Below are positions 11,311 to 18,529 of a stretch of DNA of 64,000 bases, piece after piece (the first letter of the stretch is position 1; every line of letters begins with the position of its first letter). The position numbers and the translations under genes are program-made. Source of the stretch: Marchantia polymorpha subsp. ruderalis (lineage: Eukaryota; Streptophyta; Marchantiopsida; Marchantiales; Marchantiaceae). Location of the stretch: contig AP031354.1 in assembly GCA_037833965.1 (NCBI GenBank), positions 30,916,001 to 30,980,000 of the forward strand, written 5' to 3'. Under the pieces are notes generated by a model. That model did no database searches. It had not been told where the DNA came from and saw only the letters and a program-made list of their open reading frames with translations.

Positions 11311-11559
11311 GTTTAGCACAAAAAAGACCACAACGGACCATCAGCTGCCAACTGTCCAACAAGCTTGCCTGGTGCAGCTCGGGACCTCCTGGAGTCAGGG
11401 AGCTGCAAGCCCCCAGTTTAAAATCGGACTGTTCCCCATGCCGCAGTTTCCGTCCTGACTGAATTCGTAGAAAATGCTCACCGGTCTGTTTATCGGTCTG
11501 TCGAGGCATGGTGTTGATGATCCCGCCGTTGGGAATTTCAAAATTTCGGCTCAGCTGGG

Positions 11560-12601
11560 TTTCATCATGCTCCGCTCAGCGTTTTGACTCTGTCTGTCGT
11601 CTATGTTGCCCTCCTTTGCAGCGAGGGCAATCCTATCCAGGGAATGCCCACAGCCTTCTCTCCACAAACCGCCTCCGAGATGAGAACTCCCGAGGAGATC
11701 CCAGCTGGCTCCAACCAAGTGTCTCCCGTCGATGCCGAGCCCGCTCTATTGACAAGATGGCAGATGTTCAGCAAGGCAGCGACTCACAGCATGGACGTGG
11801 ATATCCACAAAATCGTCAAGACTGACGACAAGATTCACGAATCCGCGAGCTCGTAGAGACTCGTGTGGAGTACGTTTTCAGCTACTTGCAGGTCTTCTCG
11901 GCCATTTGTGTCATCTTCGCTCACGGGGCCGGTGAGTTCGGATACATGGCCACCATCTGGGACATGTACAAGAAATGTCAGCTCTTGAAGAATGTCCAGC
12001 CTCGGTCTGATGAGCCATCGGTCTTGTCATCGGTCTGGCCACTTACGGATGCAATGTCACCAGACCCATGGGAGTGAAGCTCGCGAAGCTGACACCCACC
12101 AGGGGATTCGCTGCCGAGCTTGCCACAGCCTTCGTAATCATGATCGCTTCTCAGTACGGTTTGCCCACATCGTCCAGCCAGTGCATAACCGGAGCCATTA
12201 ATCGGAGTGGGGGAGTCAACTGGACCCAATTCTTGAAGCAGTTCGCTTCATGGGTGGCCACATTGTTCGTCATCGGTCTGGCTGTGGCCGCCGTGTCTGC
12301 ACATTGAATCTACACTCCCAGCAAAATCCAAGGAAAGGAGGTGACCATGTGCGAGGATCGCGTGACGAACTTCACAACTCAAGTGTACAAGGACTTCAAC
12401 TCCAGCCTCCAGAGCTACCGACCTGTTGCTGCCCAAGGCCTTCTCGTCAACCTCCCGAACACCACCTGGAATGAGCTGAACGCCACGGTAGCCGTCAATG
12501 CGAAGGCCGCCAAGAACTTGATAGACCAGGTAATCAATTCTATGAGCAGGAATCCAGCTCGATGTTGATAGCGTTTCGGTTCTCGGGCGTGATGCTAGGT
12601 G
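11560..12601 (+). pseudogene. PTB: PiT/PTB transporter, C-terminal half (copy 2)
   Basis: The best-preserved C-terminal copy. It has the loop segment LTRWQMFSKAATHSMDVDIHK, then EYVFSYLQVFSAICVIFAHG, MGVKLAKLTPTRGFAAELAT, SQYGLPTSSSQCITGA and the extracytosolic stretch VTNFTTQVYKDFNSSLQSY. Stops or frameshifts occur near 11,855, 11,965-12,060, 12,200 and 12,305, so no transporter can be made. It lies head-to-head with the N-terminal exons, as copy 1 does, so the inversion that split the gene predates the duplication of the cassette. Confidence 0.8.
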
Positions 12602-13023
12602 CAACTGGAGATATCTGAAGTGAAAATGCTGACTTGAGTGACATTAGTAAAGCAACTACGGATAAGAGCTCAGCTGCAAGCCCAGCTGCTCCGTTTTCGT
12701 CTGCATCGGATTCCACTCCGTCTCGCAAATCTCGCAAACTCCTCCTGCCTGCTGCGCACCTTGATGCGATGCAAGCATCCGCTCCCCTGCTCGCTCGCTT
12801 CTGCATATAGGTGGGCCTCGCTACGCTACCTATGCTACTCGTCTTGCCTCCTCGAACAATCATCACATGGCCTCCTCGTCAAGAAAATACGTGCAGCTCC
12901 AATTTTCCGATTCTTCATGATCATGGATCCCCGCGGGTCGCTTCAGGTTCTACCAGAATCCGACCCGGTTTTTTGGGTCCGGTTCGGGTTGAATGTCAAA
13001 CCCGATCCGATAGGAGCCCTACT
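12602..13023. other. Retrotransposon 5' flank, no gene recognised
   Basis: GC-rich, with short plus-strand frames and no known motif. From 12,920 to 13,010 there are repeated GGGTC/GACCC words (GACCCGGTTTTTTGGGTCCGG) that can fold back. The last five bases (13,019-13,023, CTACT) are the left copy of the retrotransposon target duplication. Confidence 0.4.
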
Positions 13024-13529
13024 TGTGGTACCCCACTTTTGGCAATTTTGAGGAAATTAAAACATTTTTGGAAAACTGTACCCTGGAAGCATTGTAAATA
13101 GCCTTCGGTACATCAAAACAGAGTGAATCCGGAAGATCGCGGGGATTCTCGAGGGATCTTGTAGAATCTGGGATTTGGGGTGCCGCAGCAAGCACAGGCA
13201 CCACCCTCCCTGCGAGCTCCGCAGTTAGGATCTCTACGGCGCAAGGCGCAAAACCCGCCTTCGGAGGTTGCGTCCGCGGCTGTAGGGAAACCCCCGTAAT
13301 TAGGTCAACCCTCGGGCGCCTTGACCAAGTTAGGGTCCCGTTGGAAAGAGCTCGACGCGCTGATTCTAACGAGCCCAAGAACGCTTGGATCGGACGAGGA
13401 CTTAGGGAGTTATCGCTACTGGAAGAAACGGAGGCGGTCGCCTACGGCGGAAGGAGTTCGCCACCGGCGCGAATTCCGCCTACGCGGAAGGGGGATTCAA
13501 GTTTTGTCCTATGCGCGGACGAAGGCGTT

Positions 13530-13977
13530 CGCCTGTGCACAGGCGAAGTAGGGTTAGGGAAGGCGCGAAGTCCGCCTACGCACAGGCGTTCGCCTGTGCA
13601 CAGGCACTTCGGCGTCGGCGGAAAATCCGCCTTGGGCCCTAGAAATGCGCCTTGTGAGGTAGAAAGTGTACGGCGCCTTCCGCGCCAGCGCGGCGCCACG
13701 TACGGCCGCCAGAGTAATCCCATCGGTACGGACCGTGCGGACGGCACGGGTGGATGCGCTCTTGGACGGACGGAGTTGCGGCGGCGGAAGCGCCGACGGA
13801 GAGACAAGGAACGGACAGACTGGACGGAGACGGCTGACCACGGTCAACGCCTTCCGCGCCAGCGCAGCGCCGCGGACGGAATTCGCCTGCGCACAGGTGA
13901 ACGCCTGTGCACAGGAGGGTGTTCAAGTTCAGCGCCGGCGGAGAATCCGCCGAGGCCCCTGCCTGCGCACAGGCAGG
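13530..13977. repeat. Cluster of CCTGTGCACAGG-type palindromes
   Basis: Perfect or near-perfect palindromes based on CGCCTGTGCACAGGCG occur at 13,530-13,545, 13,590-13,604, 13,884-13,898, 13,902-13,915 and 13,959-13,977 (here with CGCA in the centre). Other small self-complementary words such as CGCCTTCGGCG are scattered between them. The same palindrome recurs inside the LTR ORF at 15,686-15,731 and in the 3' LTR at +11,185. Confidence 0.9.
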
Positions 13978-14261
13978 AGTTGAATTTTTGTCCGACATGC
14001 GGACACACGCGTCAAGGCAGAAGGAGATTGGCCGAGGGGCGGTACGAACAAGTGTACCGCGCAAGGCGGAAAACTCGCCTTCGGCGCTACGCACCCATGT
14101 CTGGAGGGTGACACGCTCGCGGAGTTCAAATCCGCCAATTCGAGCGTGAGAGTTTAATCGACGACGGCGGAGCGTGAAGCCGCGCGTGAGAGCGAAGACC
14201 GTTCCAGCGTACAGCCGGCGCGGCCATCAAGTGAGACGTTCTTCACGACCAAGAGCCGACC

Positions 14262-17200
14262 ATGACCTTCGACCGGGCGGCGGAGAGCGTCCCATTCTTG
14301 AATTCGCGATTCCAATCTCTTGTGCGCGCTGCGCGCATCCATCTGCTGGCTGCGGACCATTCTCGACGTCGTCACACAGGAGATTTCTTGTTGATTGAGG
14401 GAGAAGTGAGTGCGCGTGATTTGGAATTGAGAGCGATTAGAGTTTGCCGAGAGAGAAAGAAACGCGGACAGTGCGGAAGTAGAATGAGCGGGCGAGCGAA
14501 CCCCAGGAACGCAATGACGAGACCGAGCAGATTGCGGATGGTGCCACTTCGCCTGCCGCAGAACGGGCTGCGCGCTTTCGAAGAGCGCTTAATAGCAAGA
14601 AAGCTCGATTTCTTGCTATGGGGATGGAATTACATCTGCGCGAATATGGTGCGCGAGTGGCTAGAGCCACAGGGACCACCCTCGCGCGGATTGCGTCCGC
14701 ATGTTGACCGGTGGACAGTCCAAGATTGGGCGCAGGCGTTGGGAAGATGTGCTGGCATGCCAGGGCATCTCCTTTTCGACAGCGAGAGCATCAAGGTGAC
14801 CAAGCAAGAAGAAGCGCAATTTGTGGAGCTGTTCAAGACCGGGAGGTCTACCAAGAATGGGTACAGGACCCGTGATTACAAAGATCGATTTCGCCGGACT
14901 TTGTCCGCGGCGCTGATGCAATTACTGCAGCCGCACCGCGCCTGCTACATCACATTGTGGCAGGTCTCTTTTGTGGAGTGCGTCATCGAGGGAACTCCAA
15001 TTCACTGGGCGAGCATCCTGCACAGGGTGATGCGACAGCACGCGTTTGAGGAGAAGGGGGGAACTCTAAACCATCTTTCTCCTTTCCTCATCAATTTTTA
15101 TCGACAGCGGAATTGTTTGACAGCGGCAGAGCTTGAACATTTTCCGCCATTGTCCATCGACCATCCCGGGAAGTATGTGCGGGAGAACGAGGTTGATACT
15201 GATGCAGAGGAGTCACCGACTTCTACCCCATCAAGACGGAGGGATGAAGGGAGACACACTCCTGCAGCGCGAGTGCCGCGGAAGCGGCGATGGAGGGAAG
15301 AGTCCGAAGAGGAGCAGCATCAAGAACCATCTGCTCCCATTCGACCGCGGCCGCTGTGCGAGCCATACAGCCGGCCGAAGCAGAAGGCACGCAGACTGGT
15401 GTTACCAGCTGACAGTGCAGACACGGCGACGATTGCGACGGAGATAGGAAGTGCGTCGCCAGAAAGGCGAGAGGAAGCGCGGACGACCCAAGGAACAACG
15501 GGCCACGCTGCAACCTCGTCGGGAGAGAGGCCACCTACGGGCCAAGGGCCTCCGGAGTTACCACGTGCGATGCGGACAGAGGTTCCGTTTGCGCACAGGC
15601 GAACCTCCGCGGACGGACGAGCCTCCGCGGACCGGCGAACACAAGTGGACGTGGATCTACGCTTACGCGTGGGAAGGAGCAGTCCGCCTGTGCACAGGCG
15701 CTCACCTGTGCACAGGTCGCCTGTGCACAGGACACCTCCACACGTGCCGCCGGTGCACAGGCAAGACTCACCCCCGTTCCAACGCAGGAAGGGGAAGGAG
15801 CCGGCGGAAGAACCGCCTACGAGACACCGGCCCTCGGGGCCAGATCCTCCGGCGCACCACGCGCCGCAATTTGCGCCTTCGGCGCCAGGGCCTTCAAGCC
15901 GAGGAGATACGAGCAGAGATGGTGCGGAGGCCGCACCATCGGCGGGAAGTCCGCCGATAGATGCGCCTTCGGCGGTAGGGTCTATAGGCCAAGGAACATC
16001 GGGCGTACGGCCCCCGGCCATGTCGCCTTCGGCGATAGATGTCCGCGGCGCTACGCCTGCGGCGGACAAGGCGCCGGCAAATGCGCCTGCGCACGGGCCG
16101 GGCACAGCCCCCACGGACCGATCAAGGGAGCAGCAGACGGAGGAGCGGAGTGACTGTCCGCGGGATGAAATCTCGATGCGCGATGCGCAATCCAACCCCG
16201 CGCAGCCACCTTCCGCTCAATCGCCTTCGACGACGGACGACAGAGACAGAGAGAATGCGGTGGGAAATCAACCAGCGGGCGACGGGGATGCCGCTCGGAT
16301 ACATTCGCCTTCCGCCTTAGACATTTTGGCGACGAGCAGCGAGGCCGCAGCCGTGCCTTCGCAGGCAGCACACGTCGAGGACGTGCAGCCCCACTCGGGG
16401 CAGTCGCCGACGCAATCAATGGCGACTGAAATTCTCCACTCGGATGATGACGACGGGGGCTCCACGGAAGAAATGTCAGGAGCAGAAGACACCGAGGAGG
16501 AGGAGGAAATTGTTGGAGCGCCGGCGGCGGCGCTCTCTGAGCAGGTGATTCCGTTGCTACGGTACTTGGATCGCAAGGTCGATAAATACGCCGACCCACT
16601 CCAGCCGGGATCTTACATCGAGTTAGTGCGCAGGCGGACTCGCACTAAAGTCCACACCAGCAAGCTATTAGCTAGAGTGGACCAGGAGTTGAGGGACTTG
16701 AAGGAGAAGCATGAGTGCTTGTGGGGACAGTACAAGCTTAATCAGAAATTCTACAAGCACTCCGAGAAGATGAAGGATGAGAAACTGGGCGAGCTCACCA
16801 AGGAGCAGGTGAAGGTCAAGGAAGCACTCAACTCTGAGCAGGCCCAGAATCGGATTTTGTCAGAGGAGCTCGTGCGACAGACGCGGTTGTTGGAACAATG
16901 TCAGCTCGCACGGCAGGCGGATGAAGAGTTAATCCGCAGGTTACAGTCAGAGTGTGGCGAATTGAGAGCGCAACGTGCCGAAGCCGAATCGCAATTAGTG
17001 ACGATTGAAGAGGATCGCAGGAAGGAGGCGGATCGCACGAAGGTGGAGACGGCGAGGCGAGTCGCCCACTGTCTCAAGGGCTACGCCCACTGGGAAGTGA
17101 AGGCGCAGGAGAAACTCACACTGCGTGAGTTTGAATTGCGCGCAGCCGGGTTGTTGTCAGGCGACAGTAGGAGTCGGCGGAAGGTAGCGAAGAAGCTCGA

Positions 17201-17396
17201 GGCCTTTCTGTCGAAGGCACAGGATACCATGTCCGTCCTCGAGGGGGAGGTGTCCGCGGCGTTGCAGCGGTTGGGACTGCGTAGTCGAGCGGAAGAGTGG
17301 CAGGGTAGGGAGTTAGTGCGCGGCAGTCGGCCGCGCAGGAGACGTAGTACAGGTTCCGCGGAGTGTAGTGTAGCGTGGTTCCGTGCAGGCGTGTAG
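14262..17396 (+). CDS. LTR-encoded (U3) ORF, 1,044 aa, 5' LTR copy
   Basis: An unbroken frame of 1,044 codons. Residues ~95-300 form a conserved globular region (KLDFLLWGWNYICANMVREW, RWTVQDWAQALGRCAG, YKDRFRRTLSAALMQLLQP, GGTLNHLSPFLINFYRQ). Its pattern of a W-rich start, a helical core and a closing LxHLSPFLI block recalls the plant transposon-associated domain seen near gypsy elements. That resemblance is inference. Residues ~310-740 are disordered and rich in Pro, Arg, Ser and Glu. They include a PVHRRSPVHRSPVHR run at ~475-490 encoded by palindromic DNA, and an acidic block (~725-750). Residues ~760-1,000 form a long coiled coil (ILSEELVRQTRLLEQCQLAR), followed by an Arg-rich tail. There are no RT, protease or integrase motifs and no signal peptide. 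The TATA box lies downstream, so main element transcripts would carry this ORF only from the 3' LTR. It may need a separate promoter or splicing. Confidence 0.85.
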   Translation: MTFDRAAESVPFLNSRFQSLVRAARIHLLAADHSRRRHTGDFLLIEGEVSARDLELRAIRVCRERKKRGQCGSRMSGRANPRNAMTRPSRLRMVPLRLPQNGLRAFEERLIARKLDFLLWGWNYICANMVREWLEPQGPPSRGLRPHVDRWTVQDWAQALGRCAGMPGHLLFDSESIKVTKQEEAQFVELFKTGRSTKNGYRTRDYKDRFRRTLSAALMQLLQPHRACYITLWQVSFVECVIEGTPIHWASILHRVMRQHAFEEKGGTLNHLSPFLINFYRQRNCLTAAELEHFPPLSIDHPGKYVRENEVDTDAEESPTSTPSRRRDEGRHTPAARVPRKRRWREESEEEQHQEPSAPIRPRPLCEPYSRPKQKARRLVLPADSADTATIATEIGSASPERREEARTTQGTTGHAATSSGERPPTGQGPPELPRAMRTEVPFAHRRTSADGRASADRRTQVDVDLRLRVGRSSPPVHRRSPVHRSPVHRTPPHVPPVHRQDSPPFQRRKGKEPAEEPPTRHRPSGPDPPAHHAPQFAPSAPGPSSRGDTSRDGAEAAPSAGSPPIDAPSAVGSIGQGTSGVRPPAMSPSAIDVRGATPAADKAPANAPAHGPGTAPTDRSREQQTEERSDCPRDEISMRDAQSNPAQPPSAQSPSTTDDRDRENAVGNQPAGDGDAARIHSPSALDILATSSEAAAVPSQAAHVEDVQPHSGQSPTQSMATEILHSDDDDGGSTEEMSGAEDTEEEEEIVGAPAAALSEQVIPLLRYLDRKVDKYADPLQPGSYIELVRRRTRTKVHTSKLLARVDQELRDLKEKHECLWGQYKLNQKFYKHSEKMKDEKLGELTKEQVKVKEALNSEQAQNRILSEELVRQTRLLEQCQLARQADEELIRRLQSECGELRAQRAEAESQLVTIEEDRRKEADRTKVETARRVAHCLKGYAHWEVKAQEKLTLREFELRAAGLLSGDSRSRRKVAKKLEAFLSKAQDTMSVLEGEVSAALQRLGLRSRAEEWQGRELVRGSRPRRRRSTGSAECSVAWFRAGV
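15686..15731. repeat. Three consecutive palindromes inside the LTR ORF
   Basis: CGCCTGTGCACAGGCG, ACCTGTGCACAGGT and CGCCTGTGCACAGG follow one another. In the ORF frame they give repeated PVHR. Their lengths keep the frame open. The 3' LTR repeats them at 26,871-26,916. Confidence 0.9.
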
Positions 17397-17432
17397 CGTA
17401 GTGCAGTGTAGTGCTAGGTAGGACTTAGAAGG

Positions 17433-17439
17433 TATAAAA
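17433..17439 (+). promoter_or_regulatory. LTR TATA box (5' LTR)
   Basis: TATAAAA in the context GGTATAAAATAGTTCCAGGC, 37 bp past the LTR ORF stop. The same position in the diverged solo LTR has GGTATAAAGTAGTTCAAGGC (minus strand at 38,701), so the box is conserved while flanks changed. Transcription should start near 17,465. Confidence 0.75.
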
Positions 17440-17740
17440 TAGTTCCAGGCGTTTTGCCTGGGGTTCTTTCCCAAACTCAGGAGTATAGATCAGGAACCCA
17501 TTTCCTTTGCGTGTTTGTGTCCTTGAGTTCTGTCACCACGCAGGAGGAGTTACAACTTAGCGTTCCGCATTTTGTAGCTGAAGGCCTTCGGCCGAATGTT
17601 CAGAGCTAGTACATTGGTTAGAGACTTGAGTAGTTCGGATCTGCACCTGCGGGTGACTGCCGATGCTCAGAGCCAGTGACTAGTTAGATACTTGAACAGT
17701 TTCGCCCCTACACCTTCGAGTGTGCCTTTCTGATTGTACT

Positions 17741-18310
17741 CCCTTGGGATTTTTCCCCTGAATGCCAAAGTGAAGTTTTGCCACTTCGTGTAAGCCTTGG
17801 TTGTAGATTCAGGTTACGCTGCAGCAGGTGCCTTGAGGGTAACCCCTGTAGTATTTCTGGGAATGACAAGTGCCTGAGAATTCAAACTCTTCAATAGACT
17901 GTTGTTGTGTTACTGGAATGTTTCACAGTGAGTCCTTCAGTGCGGACCTGTGTTCTCTGCGCGTTTTGTGAGCTGAGAGTGTTGTTCACCGCGTAGGAGT
18001 GACTTCGATCCGAAGTAGGCAGTCCAAACCGGGTTTCCTACACTAGCAGCAAGCTAGTGGAAGTGTTGTAAAAGCCGGAGTTGGAAGTCACTGCCCGCAG
18101 CTTTTGCCGAGTGTACTCTTGAGAGACTTTCCCCCTGAAATCTTGAAGTAGAGGTCCTAACGGATCTCTGGGTTGTGTTTCTGTAGTTTCAGGTGTGTGT
18201 GTGTGTGTGTGTGTTACGCTGCACTGTGCGACCTCCGAGTGCGCTCCGAGTGGACACTTGCAGTATTTCTGGGAGTGACAGTTGCCTGAGAATTCAAACT
18301 CTTCAATAGT
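17741..18310. repeat. Partial duplication within R-U5
   Basis: The block ending GCCTGAGAATTCAAACTCTT at about 17,873-17,892 recurs at 18,283-18,302. Both are preceded by related TGTACTC...CCCCTGAA and GTATTTCTGGGA.TGACA blocks, at a spacing near 400 bp. The same doubled structure is visible in the solo LTR (37,760-38,420), so it is an old feature of the family. Confidence 0.7.
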
Positions 18311-18434
18311 CTGTTAAAACGTGACACTTTGTACCCTGTGTGTTCCTCTGTCCCTGTGGGTTCGACCTTTCTACCACTATATTGCAGTTTTAGCCTTTAG
18401 TGGGTTATTACATAAGAAGCCGACAACTTCTTTT

Positions 18435-18452
18435 TGGCGCCGCTGCCGGGGA
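18435..18452 (+). promoter_or_regulatory. Primer-binding site (tRNA-Asp type)
   Basis: TGGCGCCGCTGCCGGGGA differs at one base from the complement of the 3' end of plant tRNA-Asp, the primer used by Athila-like elements. It lies 22 nt after the LTR end (18,412), a larger gap than usual. Confidence 0.65.
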
Positions 18453-18487
18453 CAGTTGCGTCAACACCGGGGTTTTTACGAGCAGCC

Positions 18488-18529
18488 ATGCTCGGTGAAT
18501 GTCGACTGGGGCTGGCGGGAGCAACCTAA
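18488..18529 (+). other. Upstream ORF overlapping the gag start
   Basis: ATG at 18,488 opens a 13-codon frame that ends at TAA (18,527-18,529), past the gag ATG at 18,499. It could lower gag initiation or set reinitiation. A TGA immediately before the gag ATG fixes 18,499 as the first usable gag codon. Confidence 0.5.

Larger units (their letters stand above)
7212..11553. repeat. Left arm of large inverted duplication
   Basis: Reading the minus strand from 11,553 to 7,212 reproduces the plus strand from about 32,523 to 36,390: PTB 5' exons, ERF gene, uncharacterised gene, then AT-rich flank. Small indels and substitutions are spread throughout, so the duplication is not recent. The arm boundary at 7,212 abuts the SHMT pseudogene. 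From 7,212 to 7,979 it holds only AT-rich sequence shared with the other arm. Confidence 0.85.
13024..18412 (+). repeat. 5' LTR (5,389 bp)
   Basis: Starts TG and ends CA. The first 1.2 kb is GC-rich with many palindromes. A 1,044-codon ORF follows (14,262-17,396), then a TATA box at 17,433 and about 950 bp of R-U5. By analogy with other LTRs the part before the start site (~4.4 kb) is U3. R-U5 contains a partial internal duplication and a (GT)10 run at about 18,194-18,213. Confidence 0.97.

Noticed and set aside
13341-14111. 256-codon plus frame at the start of the LTR
   Set aside because: Built on palindromic GC-rich sequence and open on the opposite strand too. No domain, and not clearly kept in the solo LTR.
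15320-16195. 291-codon antisense frame in the LTR
   Set aside because: A GC-rich shadow of the 1,044-codon ORF. It has no independent conservation in the solo LTR.
18194-18213. GT repeat in U5 as a gene feature
   Set aside because: A simple (GT)n run shared by both LTRs. I see no function.
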